Positions 45,482 through 56,856 of a stretch of 64,000 bases of DNA are shown one piece after another. The notes beneath the pieces were generated by a model. The model had not been told where the DNA came from and ran no database searches. It saw only the letters and a program-made list of their open reading frames with translations. The DNA is taken from positions 124,921-188,920 of the forward strand of contig NZ_LMFV01000034.1 of the NCBI RefSeq assembly GCF_001427285.1, in the 5' to 3' direction. The position numbers and the translations under genes were made by a program. This stretch comes from Mesorhizobium sp. Root552. Its GTDB lineage: Bacteria; Pseudomonadota; Alphaproteobacteria; Rhizobiales; Rhizobiaceae. How positions within the stretch are numbered: the stretch's first letter is position 1; each line of letters opens with the position of its first letter.

Positions 45482-46789
45482 TTATTCGAGATAGGTCGAG
45501 GGATCGACCGGCGCGGAGTTCTTGCGGATCTCGAAGTGCAGCTTCGGCGATGTCGCGTTGCCGCTCATGCCCGAAAGCGCGATGTCGTCGCCGCGCTTGA
45601 CCTTCTGGCCGCGGGTTACGGACAACTCGCTGGCGTTGCCGTAGACCGTGACAAGCCCGTTGTCGTGGCGCACCAGGACGGTATTGCCGAATTCCTTCAG
45701 GCCGTTGCCGGCATAGATGACGACGCCGTTCTCGGCGGCCTTGATCGGCGTGCCCTTCGGCACGGAGATGTCGATGCCGTCGCCGCCCTGGCCGCCGCCG
45801 AAGCCTGAAATCACCCTGCCCCGGACCGGCCAGCGCATCTTGCCGATGCCGGTCGAGTCAGGCGCTGCGGCGCCATCGTCCTGCGCCTGCTGGATGACCT
45901 TGTCGGCCTTCTTGGGCGGCGTGTAAGTGGCAAGCGTCTGCGTTGCCGGCGCTGCCGGCGGGGTCGAGGCCGTCTTGACCGGATCGACCGCAACCGGCTT
46001 TGCCGCGGCGACGGTCGTCGTTGCGACAGCAGCGCCTGCACCGGACAGCGAAAGCTTCTGGCCGACGCGGATCAGGCCGTCCTGCATGCCGTTGGCCTGC
46101 TTCAGCGCCGTCACACTGACGCCGGTCTTGCGCGAGATGGATGACAGCGTGTCGCCCTGCTGCACGACATAGGCGCCGGAAGCGGATGCCGCTGCCGTCT
46201 TCTTCAAGTTCGGATCGTTGGCCGTGGACGCATCGACCGACGCCGCGGCCTTGCTATCCTTGAGCTTGGGCTGCTGCGGCAGCACGGCGACCGTCTGCGT
46301 CTGCTGCTTGGCAGGAGCAGGCGCGTTCTGGTCGGCGAGGCGCGCGTCGGGCTGCGCCGCCTTGAACGGCTTTTCGGCTGCCTGCTTGACGGGCTTCACA
46401 GTGCCGGTCGTGGTGTGGTCGAGCCTGGGCGCCGGAGCCGACGCCGTCTGCACGGGCGCCGGGGCGGGCTGGGATGGCTGCGCCTGCGCAACCGGCGGCA
46501 GCGGCTGCGCCGAAACCGGCTGCAGCGCGGTGCGACCAACCGAGCCGGAACTGTAGCCGCCGCCGGTCATCGGTGCTGGCTGGGCGACGTTGTCGCCGGG
46601 ATATTGCTGGTTGTTCTGGTCGGCGAAAACCGGGCGCTGGTCGGTCGTGGAGGCGGTGGTGATACCATCCAGACCATCGGAGAAGCGCGCGACCTGCGAA
46701 CTGCACCCGGACGCCGCTGCGGCGACCACGAGAACGGCGCAGCCACGCGCCAGATTGCGTCCATTAGCCTTCAAAACACTGAACTGCAT
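45482..46789 (-). CDS. NlpD-like LysM/M23-domain lipoprotein with degenerate active site
   Basis: A 435-residue lipoprotein: signal with lipobox VVAAAASGCSS (Cys about residue 29), then a long Pro/Gln/Ala-rich linker, a LysM domain (AYVVQQGDTLSSISRKTGVS, about 205-250) and a C-terminal LytM/M23 domain from about residue 320. Of the expected zinc and catalytic residues, the first His is Gly or Asp before GIDI, the second is Asn in VYGNAS, and the first His of H-x-H is Lys in PKLHFEIR. It therefore probably activates amidases, like NlpD/EnvC. It is last in the serS-surE-pcm-nlpD order. Confidence 0.88.
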   Translation of the reverse strand: MQFSVLKANGRNLARGCAVLVVAAAASGCSSQVARFSDGLDGITTASTTDQRPVFADQNNQQYPGDNVAQPAPMTGGGYSSGSVGRTALQPVSAQPLPPVAQAQPSQPAPAPVQTASAPAPRLDHTTTGTVKPVKQAAEKPFKAAQPDARLADQNAPAPAKQQTQTVAVLPQQPKLKDSKAAASVDASTANDPNLKKTAAASASGAYVVQQGDTLSSISRKTGVSVTALKQANGMQDGLIRVGQKLSLSGAGAAVATTTVAAAKPVAVDPVKTASTPPAAPATQTLATYTPPKKADKVIQQAQDDGAAAPDSTGIGKMRWPVRGRVISGFGGGQGGDGIDISVPKGTPIKAAENGVVIYAGNGLKEFGNTVLVRHDNGLVTVYGNASELSVTRGQKVKRGDDIALSGMSGNATSPKLHFEIRKNSAPVDPSTYLE

Positions 46790-46899
46790 CGCACTGACCC
46801 GCACAGACCCGGAACAAACTACGCAGAATTAAAGCGCGTTAATGTTACCGGTCAGTTAAGCCGTTAGATTCAGTCACAAATTTTCTTCAATATTTTTGG

Positions 46900-47547
46900 T
46901 CAGATGACTGCGGCGACGCCCGGCAGTATGGGCTGGAGCCGCACGATGCCTATGTCTTCGCGCTCGAACCGGCTGCCGACCTTGGTCAGTTTCGCCACCA
47001 CCTGCTCGCCCTCTTCCGGACCGATGGGCGCGATGACGACGCCGCCGCTCGACAACTGGTCGAGCAGGAAACGCGGCAGGCTTTCGAAAGCGGCCCAGAC
47101 CACGATGCGGTCGAACGGCCCTTCGTTCGGTAGGCCGTTCGATCCGTCCGCGTGGCGAACGATGACGTTGGTGATGCCGAGCGCCTCGAAGCGCTGGCGA
47201 GCCTGCTCGGCAAGCGTCTTGTAGCGCTCGACGCTGACGACGCGGGCGGCAAGACGAGACAATACGGCTGCCGTATAGCCCGAGCCGGTGCCGATCTCGA
47301 GCACGCGGTGGCCGGGCTCAACCGCCAGGGCGGCAATGACCGCGGCCTGGATGTCCGCCCCTTCGATGGCCTCGCCACATTCGATGGGCAACATGCGGTC
47401 CGTCCAGGCGATGCTGCCGAACTGGGCTGCCATGAAGCCTCGGCGCGGCGTTGCCTCGATGGCTGCGATCAACGCCTTGGGAACGGCCCCCTTGCCACGC
47501 AGGCGTAACAGGAATGCGGCAAATCCCTCGCGGTCGTCCCCGGTCAT
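46900..47547 (-). CDS. pcm: Protein-L-isoaspartate O-methyltransferase
   Basis: A 215-residue SAM-dependent repair enzyme that methylates isoaspartyl residues of damaged proteins. The SAM motif I is [16 protein letters not shown] (about 80-95), with [15 protein letters not shown] and [21 protein letters not shown] after it. The ATG at 47547 overlaps the surE stop by 4 bp, so surE and pcm are coupled as in many bacteria. The frame continues far upstream as an overlap with surE and is not coding there. Confidence 0.92.
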   Translation of the reverse strand: MTGDDREGFAAFLLRLRGKGAVPKALIAAIEATPRRGFMAAQFGSIAWTDRMLPIECGEAIEGADIQAAVIAALAVEPGHRVLEIGTGSGYTAAVLSRLAARVVSVERYKTLAEQARQRFEALGITNVIVRHADGSNGLPNEGPFDRIVVWAAFESLPRFLLDQLSSGGVVIAPIGPEEGEQVVAKLTKVGSRFEREDIGIVRLQPILPGVAAVI

Positions 47548-48301
47548 GCAAGCGCCTTGGTGAGTTGATCCCGAATTTCGTGTGCGGTCAGGTCTAGCTG
47601 CAGCGGCGTCACCGAGACCAGCCGGTTGCGCATGGCGTGAATGTCGGTGCCGAGCTTGCCTTCCGCCGGCTCGCGCCCGAAGCGCAGCCAGTAATAGGGC
47701 AGCCCTCGCCCGTCCCGGCGCTCGTCCACCCACAGGCTGTGCACCACCTTGCCCTGCGAGGTGACAACGGTGCCCTCGACATCTTCCGGTGCGCAGTTCG
47801 GGAAATTGACGTTGAGCAGAACCCCGTTCGACAGCGGAACGGCGATGAGCTTCTTTAGAAGCGCGGGAGCCAAGGCTTCCGCGGTCGCGTAAGGCACGAT
47901 GCGGTCTTCCCCGGCATAGCTGTAAGCCTGGCTGATGGCGATGGAGCGGATGCCGAGCAACGCGCCCTCCATCGCGCCGGCGACCGTGCCCGAATAGGTC
48001 ACGTCGTCGGCAATGTTGGCGCCGGAATTGATGCCAGACAGGATGAGGTCGGGCAGGTCGGGCAGGATCTTGCGGGCGCCCATGATGACGCAATCGGTCG
48101 GCGTACCGCGAACGGCGAAGTGCTTCTCGCCGATCTTGCGCAGACGCAGCGGATCGGAAATCGAAAGCGAATGCGCATAGCCCGACTGGTCGTTCTCCGG
48201 CGCGACCACCCACACATCGTCGGACAGCGTGCGCGCGACACGCTCAAGCGATTCGAGCCCTTCCGCGTGGATGCCGTCATCGTTGGTGAGCAGGATGCGC
48301 A

Positions 48302-48302
<1 letters not shown>
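47544..48302 (-). CDS. surE: 5'/3'-nucleotidase SurE
   Basis: A 252-residue metal-dependent phosphatase acting on nucleoside monophosphates in stationary-phase survival. The metal ligands are visible: NDDGI (residues 7-11), Ser in [14 protein letters not shown] (about 39) and Asn in [23 protein letters not shown] (about 92). Its start overlaps the serS stop by one base (TAATG), and pcm starts inside its stop codon. Confidence 0.96.
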
Positions 48303-49714
<1,412 letters not shown>

Positions 49715-49797
49715 TCAGCACGGTTCTTGCCCGGGCGGTGAAATAGGTCAAATGTGGCAGTGTCGGCAAGACAGACAATGGAGGTCGATGAATCGCG

Positions 49798-50448
49798 ATG
49801 AGCGAGATCATTCTGCACAACTACTACCGGTCATCGACCTCGTACCGGGTGCGCATCGCGCTTGAAATGAAAGGCATTCAATACCGCTACGTGCCGCACC
49901 ACCTGCGCCACGGCGAACATCTTGAACCGGCCTATCTTTCGGTCAATCCGCAAGGACTGGTGCCTGCCCTGATCTGGAGCGACGGGACGCTGCTGGTGCA
50001 GTCGCTGGCGATCATCGAATTTCTCGACGAGGTTTCACCCAATCCGCCGCTTTTGCCGCAGGACGCAGCGGGGCGTGCGAGGGTGCGCATGCTGGCGCAG
50101 ATGATTGCCTGCGACATCCATCCGGTGAACAATTTGCGTGTGCTGACCAGCCTGCGCACCGTGTTCAATGCCAGCGACCAGGACGTCATCAACTGGTTCC
50201 GCCACTGGGTGAACGAGGGTTTCCAGCCGCTTGAAAAGATTCTCTATTCATCGCGCGAAACGGGAAAATTCTGCCACGGGGACACGCCGGGCCTTGCCGA
50301 CATCTGCCTGGTTGCCCAAGTGGTGAACAATGCCCGCTTCAAGGTGGACATGAGCCCCTACCCGACCATCAGCCGCATCCACGCCGCCTGCATGGAATTG
50401 CCGGCCTTCGAGCGAGCCGCGCCGCAAAACCAGATCGACGCGGAATGA
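49798..50448 (+). CDS. maiA: Maleylacetoacetate isomerase
   Basis: A 216-residue zeta-class glutathione S-transferase. The signature YYRSSTSYRVRIALEMKG (residues 9-26) carries the zeta SSCSxR-like serine patch, and VNPQGLVPALIWSDG, LVQSLAIIEFLDE and DIHPVNNLRVL follow. It isomerises maleylacetoacetate in tyrosine/homogentisate degradation, using glutathione. AGGTCGATGAATCGCG precedes the start. The other tyrosine-catabolic genes are not in view. Divergent from serS. Confidence 0.92.
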   Translation: MSEIILHNYYRSSTSYRVRIALEMKGIQYRYVPHHLRHGEHLEPAYLSVNPQGLVPALIWSDGTLLVQSLAIIEFLDEVSPNPPLLPQDAAGRARVRMLAQMIACDIHPVNNLRVLTSLRTVFNASDQDVINWFRHWVNEGFQPLEKILYSSRETGKFCHGDTPGLADICLVAQVVNNARFKVDMSPYPTISRIHAACMELPAFERAAPQNQIDAE

Positions 50449-50466
50449 TCTAGGTCCCGACCCTGG

Positions 50467-50952
50467 TCAGGCCGCGGGTTTCTTGCGCCGTTCGTAGAAC
50501 ATCACCAGCATCTCGGCGATGAGCGCCGGCGTTTCTTCTCCCTCGATTTCAACCGAGTTGGAGAACTTCATCAGATATTGGCCGGGAGCCTTGTCCTGCA
50601 CCGACACCAATGTGGCGCGAAGGCGCACCCGCGCCCCGACCTTGACCGGGTTCAGGAAGCGGACCTTGTCGAGCCCGTAGTTGAAGGCGGCGCGGATGTT
50701 TTCGGGCATGAAGCCCAAGTCCTGGCAAAGCGCACCGATGATCGAAAGCGTCAGGTAGCCGTGCGCAATCGTTACGCGGAAAGGACTTTCGCGTCTCGCG
50801 CGTTCAGGGTCAGTGTGCAGCCATTGATGATCGCCGGTGCAATCGGCGAATTGATCGATGCGGGATTGATCGATTAGCGTCCAACCGGAGACGCCTAGTT
50901 CCTGGCCAGTCATGGCCTTCATTTCATCAAAAGTGAGAGATTTTTCCGTCAT
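50467..50952 (-). CDS. MaoC-family (R)-hydratase
   Basis: A 161-residue hot-dog-fold hydratase. The active-site motif is DCTGDHQWLHTDPERA (about 34-49) with Asp and His for water addition to an enoyl-CoA, followed by PFRVTIAHGYLTLS. PhaJ-type members supply (R)-3-hydroxyacyl-CoA for polyhydroxyalkanoate; NodN-type members of the same family are found in rhizobia. A phasin gene lies 90 bp upstream in the same direction, which favours a storage-polymer link. I start at MTEKSLTFDEM; five extra codons upstream are possible. Confidence 0.85.
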   Translation of the reverse strand: MTEKSLTFDEMKAMTGQELGVSGWTLIDQSRIDQFADCTGDHQWLHTDPERARRESPFRVTIAHGYLTLSIIGALCQDLGFMPENIRAAFNYGLDKVRFLNPVKVGARVRLRATLVSVQDKAPGQYLMKFSNSVEIEGEETPALIAEMLVMFYERRKKPAA

Positions 50953-51042
50953 GCCGACTTTCTGCAAATTCCACGCGAGCCCAGTGGCTTCAAAAGCCCC
51001 GGCACCAAAACACCGATAAGTGTATGAAAGCTTGAAACTGTC

Positions 51043-51474
51043 CTACTTGCCCTTTTCGTAACCCTCGCGGATTTCCTGCAACGCGTCCTTGATACGGCCG
51101 CGCAAGATTTCGACCGATTCCGAGCCTGACTTCTTGACGAGATCGGCGACCTCGCTGGCATTCTTCACCGCGGTTTCAAAGGATTTACGGGCAAACTCGC
51201 TTTGCTTGGCGACCATGTCCTGGGCATTTCCGGGCACTTTGTAATTCTGCGCCATCTCGCTGATCTCATGCAGCGATTCCTCCAGCATCTCGCGCTGCCG
51301 CTTGAAAAGCGAGGAGGCACCCGCCGCCGATGCCTTGGCCGATTTCTCGAGAGCCTCAAGGTTCTTGCGATGGTGGTCGAGGATGGCATCCACATCGACG
51401 TTCGGCATTTTCAAGTCGCGGCCAAACCTCGTGAACATGTCGATAAAGGAATCAGCGTTCGGTTGCTTGGCCAT
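51043..51474 (-). CDS. Phasin family protein
   Basis: A 143-residue, largely helical, amphipathic protein. FIDMFTRFGRDLKMPNVDVDAILDHHRKNLEAL at the N-terminus, then SLFKRQREMLEESLHEI and the C-terminal coiled region NASEVADLVKKSGSESVEILRGRI, are typical of phasins coating polyhydroxyalkanoate granules. The start MAKQPNADSF follows GGAGATACGCTC. It is followed by the MaoC gene. No PHA synthase is in the window. Confidence 0.85.
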   Translation of the reverse strand: MAKQPNADSFIDMFTRFGRDLKMPNVDVDAILDHHRKNLEALEKSAKASAAGASSLFKRQREMLEESLHEISEMAQNYKVPGNAQDMVAKQSEFARKSFETAVKNASEVADLVKKSGSESVEILRGRIKDALQEIREGYEKGK

Positions 51475-51542
51475 GAGCGTATCTCCATCCAATTGCGCAG
51501 CGCCGCATCACTTCAAGGAACATAGGCTTCATAGCCACGTGG

Positions 51543-52847
51543 TCAATTGGCCGCGAACAGGTGTTCGAGCGCGTAAAGCGCCAATCCGGCCAGGCCGCCG
51601 ATGACCATGCCGTTGAAGCGGATATATTGCAGGTCCTTGCCGATATTGAGTTCGACCAGCCGCGTGAGCTGCCCAAGGTCCCATCGCTTCACCTGGTCGG
51701 CGATGAAGGTTGAAACGCCGCTCTTCTGGTTTTCGATGAACGATGCCAGCGCAACGACGAAGCCGGCATTCATGTCGGCCCTGATCTGCGGGTCGCGAGC
51801 GAGATTGCTGCCGATCTCGACGAACATGTTGGCCAGATGGGAACGGACGGCGCCGTTGGCGCTCTTGGCATCCTGTTCCAGAAACGCACGCAGGCTGCCC
51901 CACAGCGTTCCCGCGAGGTCCCGCATTTCCGGGCGTTCGAGCAGGTCCTGCTTCAGCTTTTCCGCACGTTTCGCATAGTCCTTCGAGGTCTTGAGCCGCT
52001 CGATCATGCGGCGCGCGAACTGGTCGAATTCCTCGCGCAACGGATGATCCTGATCGGCCTTAACCTCCTCAAGCAGCGCGCCGGCGGACGCGACGATCTT
52101 CGTCAACAGGTAGGCGTCGGCGCGGAAGAGGTTGAAGACGGTCGGCAGTTCATCGTGGATTTTCTGGCGCATGACCGAAAGCGCACGATCGTCGTTGAGG
52201 AATTTGGCGACCGCGCGGATGAACTCGTCGAACAGCTTCTGGTGGCCGCGATCATCCGTGAAAGCCGAAAGCAGGTCTGCCGCCAGCGGCGCGACCTGCA
52301 CCTTTTCCAGTTCGTCCAGCATGCGCTTGCCGGCAAATTCGCGCAGGCCGGATTGCTCGATTGCGGAAAGCATCTGCGGCACCAGCTTGCTGACGAACCG
52401 GGAAAGCCCGGCTGCGCGCCGGCCATCCGCCAGCCAATCGGCAACAAGCGCGGCAAAATCCACTTCCTTCAGCTTTTCCCTGACCGGGCCGGGAGCGAGG
52501 AAATTCGCCTCGATGAAGCGGCCGAGATTGTCCGCGATGCGGGTCTGGTTGGACGGGATGATCGCCGTGTGCGGAATGGGCAGGCCAAGCGGCCGCTTGA
52601 ACAGCGCAACGACCGCATACCAGTCGGCAAGGCCGCCGATGGTGGCCGCTTCGGCGAAAGCCGCGACCAGCGCCATGGCCGGGTAGCGATTTTCCAGCAG
52701 CTTGGCGGCGATGAAAACGCCCACGCAGAGCAGCAAAGCCCCAGTGGCAAGGGCCTTTGTGCGCCGCAGCGCGGCAATCTTGACCACCGCATCGGCTGTT
52801 GCATCCACACCGGCTAAAGCCGTGCTGTCCGGACCCGGCATTGACAT
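51543..52847 (-). CDS. DUF445 family membrane protein
   Basis: A 434-residue protein of DUF445 (YjiN-like). Two N-terminal hydrophobic helices (ATGALLLCVGVFIAAKLL and a second around MALVAAFAEAATIGGLADWYAVVALFKRPLGLPIPHTAIIP) carry the diagnostic ADWYAV and PHTAIIP motifs. A long helical region follows and a final helix GMVIGGLAGLALYALEHLF anchors the C-terminus. The function is unknown. It starts with MSMPGPDS; a start 24 nt upstream is less likely. Divergent from the agmatinase-like gene. Confidence 0.88.
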   Translation of the reverse strand: MSMPGPDSTALAGVDATADAVVKIAALRRTKALATGALLLCVGVFIAAKLLENRYPAMALVAAFAEAATIGGLADWYAVVALFKRPLGLPIPHTAIIPSNQTRIADNLGRFIEANFLAPGPVREKLKEVDFAALVADWLADGRRAAGLSRFVSKLVPQMLSAIEQSGLREFAGKRMLDELEKVQVAPLAADLLSAFTDDRGHQKLFDEFIRAVAKFLNDDRALSVMRQKIHDELPTVFNLFRADAYLLTKIVASAGALLEEVKADQDHPLREEFDQFARRMIERLKTSKDYAKRAEKLKQDLLERPEMRDLAGTLWGSLRAFLEQDAKSANGAVRSHLANMFVEIGSNLARDPQIRADMNAGFVVALASFIENQKSGVSTFIADQVKRWDLGQLTRLVELNIGKDLQYIRFNGMVIGGLAGLALYALEHLFAAN

Positions 52848-52976
52848 CTCACCTTCGCGATTCTGCTGCACAACCTAACACCTCTCGCCGAAACTCCGAC
52901 CTTCTCAAACGACAAGGCTGGCAAGTTGCGCGCCGCTTCTATAGTTGTTGCACCGCCGAAAAGCCGAGGACACGCG

Positions 52977-53966
52977 ATGCCGAACAAGAACATCGACCAC
53001 GCCTTCACTGCCCGCACCGCGCTGGGCGCTGCATCGGAACCGACCTATGCCGGCGCCTTGTCTTTCATGCGGCGCAAATACACCAAGGACGTCAGGGGCG
53101 CGGACGCGGTGGTGTGGGGCATCCCGTTCGACGCGGCGGTGACGAATCGGCCCGGCGCACGCTTCGGGCCGCAGGCGATCCGCCGCGCTTCGGCCATCCT
53201 GGACAACGATCCGCAATATCCGTTTTCGCGCGACCTGTTCGAAAACCTGGCCGTGGTGGACTATGGCGATTGCCTGCTGGACAGCGGCAATCACCAGAAG
53301 ACGCCGGCCACAATCGAGCGGGAAGCTGCGAAAATCCTGAAATCCGGCGCGTTCCTGCTGACGCTTGGCGGCGACCATTTCGTCACCTGGCCGCTGCTCA
53401 AGGCGCACGCCGCGATCCACGGACCGCTCGCCATGGTGCAATTCGACGCGCATCAGGACACCTGGCCCGACGACGGCAAGCGCATCGACCACGGCTCGTT
53501 CGTCGGCCGCGCGGTGAAGGAAGGCATCATCGACCCCGACCGCTCGATCCAGATCGGCATCAGGACGCACGCGCCGGACACGTTCGGCATCAAGATCCTG
53601 CACGGCTACGAAATCGAGGAGATGCGCGCGGCCGACATCGCCTATGCCATCGTCGAGCGCACCGGCGGGCGAAAGACATACCTGACCTTCGACATCGATT
53701 GCCTCGATCCGGCTTTTGCGCCGGGAACGGGAACGCCGGTGTCGGGCGGGCCGTCTTCGGCGAAGATACTTTCAACCCTGCGTCAACTAGGCCAGATAGA
53801 TATCGTCGGCGCGGACATCGTGGAGGTTGCGCCAGCCTACGATCACGCCGATATAACGGCCATCGCCGGTTCCATGGTGGCGATGCACTATCTGGGCCTG
53901 CTTGCCGAACGCAAGGCGCGCGCGCAGGAAGGCCACAACAACCTCAACCACGGCCAAGGCATCTAG
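52977..53966 (+). CDS. speB: Agmatinase / ureohydrolase family protein
   Basis: A 329-residue enzyme of the arginase/agmatinase family with two Mn ions. Metal-ligand motifs are GGDHFVTWPL (about 123), DAHQDTW (about 147-153) and FDIDCLDPAFAPGTGTPVSGG (about 236-256). GIPFDAAVTNRPGARFGPQAIR matches the substrate-side loop. It probably cleaves agmatine to putrescine and urea; guanidino-acid variants of this family exist, so the symbol is provisional. GAGGACACGCG precedes the ATG at 52977. argC follows 33 bp downstream. Confidence 0.85.
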   Translation: MPNKNIDHAFTARTALGAASEPTYAGALSFMRRKYTKDVRGADAVVWGIPFDAAVTNRPGARFGPQAIRRASAILDNDPQYPFSRDLFENLAVVDYGDCLLDSGNHQKTPATIEREAAKILKSGAFLLTLGGDHFVTWPLLKAHAAIHGPLAMVQFDAHQDTWPDDGKRIDHGSFVGRAVKEGIIDPDRSIQIGIRTHAPDTFGIKILHGYEIEEMRAADIAYAIVERTGGRKTYLTFDIDCLDPAFAPGTGTPVSGGPSSAKILSTLRQLGQIDIVGADIVEVAPAYDHADITAIAGSMVAMHYLGLLAERKARAQEGHNNLNHGQGI

Positions 53967-53999
53967 GCAGCAGCTGGATTTCAAGTGGAATAGCGGACA

Positions 54000-54932
54000 A
54001 TGAAACCGAAAATCTTCATCGACGGCGAACACGGCACGACAGGTCTCCAGATCAGGACGCTGCTGGCGGACCGCCGCGATCTCGATATCATTTCGGTGCC
54101 TACCGAACGCCGCAAGGAAAAGGCGGCGCGCGCGGAATATCTGAACGCTGCCGACATCGCCATACTTTGCCTGCCCGACGACGCGGCGCGCGAAAGCGTT
54201 TCGCTGATCGAGAACGGCACGACGCGCGTCATCGACGCCTCGACCGCGCATCGCGTCGCCGAAGGCTGGGACTATGGCTTTGCCGAAATCGACAAGGACC
54301 AGCCCGCCAAGATCGCTTCGGCGAAGCGGGTGGCCAATCCCGGCTGCTGGCCGCAGGGGCCGATCGCAACGTTGCGGCCGCTGGTCGCCGCGGGGCTTCT
54401 GCCTGCGGATTACCCTGTGACCGTGAACGGCATCACCGGCTATTCCGGCGGCGGGCGCACCATGATCGAGGACTACGAAGCAAAGGGTGAGAGCGCTTCG
54501 GAATTCCTGCCCTACGGGCTGACGCTGCAGCACAAGCATGTGCCCGAGATCAAGGTCTATGCCGGGCTCTCGCGCCACCCGATCATGCAGCCGGCCGTCG
54601 GCAATTTCGCGCAAGGCATGGTCACCGTGGTGCCGCTGCAGCTTGGGAGCCTCGACTACGTGCCGACAGGAGCTCAGCTGCACGCGGCGATCGCCGATCA
54701 CTTCGCGGCCATCAAGGGTGGCGTTGTCGAGGTCGCGCCTTACGAGCAGCTTGAGCGCGTGCCGGACATCGACCCCGAACACTACAACGGCACCAACCGC
54801 ATGAGGGTGCACGTCTTCGCCAATGACGACCGCGCACAAGCATTGCTGATTGCCGTCTACGACAATCTCGGCAAGGGCGCTTCCGGTGCGGCGGTGCAGA
54901 ACCTCAACCTGATGCTCGGCGGCGGGCGTTGA
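54000..54932 (+). CDS. argC: N-acetyl-gamma-glutamyl-phosphate reductase (type 2)
   Basis: A 310-residue NADPH-dependent enzyme of arginine synthesis, in the shorter AgpR type 2 family. KIFIDGEHGTTGLQIRTLL at the N-terminus is the cofactor-binding region, VANPGCWPQGPIATLRPL (about 112-129) holds the catalytic Cys, and NGITGYSGGGRTMIEDYE and the terminal segments are standard. The start follows GTGGAATAGCGGACA. The next gene begins with TTG inside the argC stop region, indicating coupling. Confidence 0.94.
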   Translation: MKPKIFIDGEHGTTGLQIRTLLADRRDLDIISVPTERRKEKAARAEYLNAADIAILCLPDDAARESVSLIENGTTRVIDASTAHRVAEGWDYGFAEIDKDQPAKIASAKRVANPGCWPQGPIATLRPLVAAGLLPADYPVTVNGITGYSGGGRTMIEDYEAKGESASEFLPYGLTLQHKHVPEIKVYAGLSRHPIMQPAVGNFAQGMVTVVPLQLGSLDYVPTGAQLHAAIADHFAAIKGGVVEVAPYEQLERVPDIDPEHYNGTNRMRVHVFANDDRAQALLIAVYDNLGKGASGAAVQNLNLMLGGGR

Positions 54933-55771
54933 CCAAGCCGCCGGATTTTCCAGAAGAATGGAAAATCCTCGGTGCCGAGTTCATCGACGAGACGTTGAGC
55001 AGCGTGATCTGGAAGGTCGCGCAAGCTGACGGCACGGCGGCTGTCGTCAAGGACGTCAAGCAGTTCGACGACATGCAAGACGAGCTGCGCGGCGCGCATC
55101 TGCTGGCGTGGCGGCGGGGAGATGGGCTGGTGCGCCTGCTTGGCCGGCACGGCAATTCGATGCTGCTGGAATATGCCGGCGAACGACATCTTTCCGAAGG
55201 TCTGGACGAGGCGACGGACGTTGCAGCGACCGAAATTGCGGCGGAGGTGATGCAAAGGCTGCACAGCGCAAGCGACCACCCTGCCCCGGCAGAACTCCAA
55301 CCATTGTCCGAGCGGTTTGCCGCCTTGTTCGCAAAGGCCGAACGGGACCGCTCAGCAAGCGCGTCGTCGCCCTATACGCAAGCGGCATCGATTGCGCGGA
55401 ATCTTCTCGATGACGCCAGGGACATTCGCCCCCTTCACGGCGATCTCCATCACGACAACATCCTGTTCGGCGCGCGCGGCTGGCTGGCCATCGATCCGAA
55501 AGGCGTGCTGGGCGATGCCGGCTTCGACGCGGCGAACCTGTTCTACAACCCGCTGGAGCGCGACGACCTCTGCCTTGCGCCGGAACGCATTGCCCGGATG
55601 GCAGATTTGTTCTCACACTCGATGAAGCAGGACCCGCGCCGCCTGCTCGATCACGCATTCGCCTATGGGTGCCTCTCCGCCGCGTGGCATCACGACGACG
55701 GAAACAGCCGCGACGAAAATCGCGAACTGGCCGTCGCTTCGGCCATCCGCGCGGTCAGGGCAAGCTTCTAG
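54929..55771 (+). CDS. APH(6)/hydroxyurea-type kinase family protein
   Basis: A 280-residue protein of the aminoglycoside/hydroxyurea phosphotransferase family (streptomycin 6-kinase type). The catalytic loop is [14 protein letters not shown] (about 168-181), followed by the Mg-binding [21 protein letters not shown]. Chromosomal members often have other, unknown substrates, so a resistance function must not be assumed. TTG at 54929 overlaps the argC stop (TTGA), and no ATG lies in frame nearby. The 3' end overlaps the convergent ctaA by 4 bp. Confidence 0.82.
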   Translation: MTKPPDFPEEWKILGAEFIDETLSSVIWKVAQADGTAAVVKDVKQFDDMQDELRGAHLLAWRRGDGLVRLLGRHGNSMLLEYAGERHLSEGLDEATDVAATEIAAEVMQRLHSASDHPAPAELQPLSERFAALFAKAERDRSASASSPYTQAASIARNLLDDARDIRPLHGDLHHDNILFGARGWLAIDPKGVLGDAGFDAANLFYNPLERDDLCLAPERIARMADLFSHSMKQDPRRLLDHAFAYGCLSAAWHHDDGNSRDENRELAVASAIRAVRASF

Positions 55772-56856
55772 GCGCGCTGCCGAGGCAACGGATAAGCCCC
55801 CTTGGTGCCGCGCCAGTGGGCGGCGGCGAAACCGAGCACGACCAGAGCAAAGCCCTGATGCGTCAGCGCCAGATGCAACGGCACCTGCATCACGAGTGTC
55901 GAAATGCCGATGATGGCCTGCAGCGTAATCAGCACGAACAGCACAGCTGAACGGCGCGCATGCGTTGTTCCCGGCAAGCGCCGATAGGTGGCAATGACAT
56001 GCCACAAGGCCACGATGAACAAGGTGTAGGCACCGATCCGATGGACGAACTGCACGGTTTTCGGGCTTTCGAAGAAATTGCGCCAGACGGGCTCGATCAG
56101 GAGAAGATCGCCGGGGATGACCTTGCCGTCCATCAAGGGCCAAGTCGTGTAGCTCAGGCCTGCATGCAGGCCTGCAACCAGCCCGCCAAGATAGATCTGG
56201 ACCAGCGCCAGGAATACGAGAATGCCGGCAAGGCGCTGGGTCGACCGATCGGCGACGGGTTCCGAATGCGGTGCGAGGCCACGCGCGACCACCATGGTTG
56301 CGGTGAATATCAAGGAAGCGAGCGTCAGGTGGATAGCCAGCCTGTACTGGCTGACTGAAACCCGCTCGACGAGGCCGGAAGCCACCATCCACCAGCCGAT
56401 GGCGCCCTGCAGCCCGCCAAGGGCCAGAATGCCGGCGAGCTTCGGCACCATTCCTCGCTCGATGCGGCGCGTCAGCCAAAAGAAAACCAGCGGGATGGCA
56501 AACACAAAACCAACCCCGCGCGCCAAGAGGCGATGCGCCCATTCCCACCAGAAAATCGACTTGAACTCGTGAACCGTCATGTCCGGGTTAAGTTGGCTGA
56601 ACTGCGGAATCTGCTGGTATTTGAGGAATTCTTCCTGCCACTCGGCATCGTTGAGCGGCGGAATGACGCCGTGGATCGGCTTCCACTCCGTAATCGACAG
56701 GCCGGAACCCGTCATGCGGGTCGCACCGCCGACGAGAACCAGTGCGAACAGCACCAGAAGGATTGCATAGAGCCAAAAGCGCAGCATCGTGCGGTTGCGC
56801 AGCATGCGATCCCTGCCCTCGGCAGACATTATGTGGTGGCCAGCTTCAACAACCAT
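55768..56856 (-). CDS. ctaA: Heme A synthase
   Basis: A 362-residue polytopic membrane enzyme (Cox15/CtaA) that oxidises heme O to heme A for cytochrome aa3 oxidase. About eight helices begin at residue 25 ([34 protein letters not shown]). Conserved His residues lie in [27 protein letters not shown] and [20 protein letters not shown] at 56856 has GGAGATCGG directly upstream; a TTG four codons earlier is less likely. A DUF2842 gene is divergent on the other side. Confidence 0.94.
   Translation of the reverse strand: MVVEAGHHIMSAEGRDRMLRNRTMLRFWLYAILLVLFALVLVGGATRMTGSGLSITEWKPIHGVIPPLNDAEWQEEFLKYQQIPQFSQLNPDMTVHEFKSIFWWEWAHRLLARGVGFVFAIPLVFFWLTRRIERGMVPKLAGILALGGLQGAIGWWMVASGLVERVSVSQYRLAIHLTLASLIFTATMVVARGLAPHSEPVADRSTQRLAGILVFLALVQIYLGGLVAGLHAGLSYTTWPLMDGKVIPGDLLLIEPVWRNFFESPKTVQFVHRIGAYTLFIVALWHVIATYRRLPGTTHARRSAVLFVLITLQAIIGISTLVMQVPLHLALTHQGFALVVLGFAAAHWRGTKGAYPLPRQRA

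Noticed and set aside
46900..48213. 437-codon frame covering pcm and overlapping surE
   Set aside because: Only the part after 47547 has methyltransferase features; the rest is surE read in another frame.
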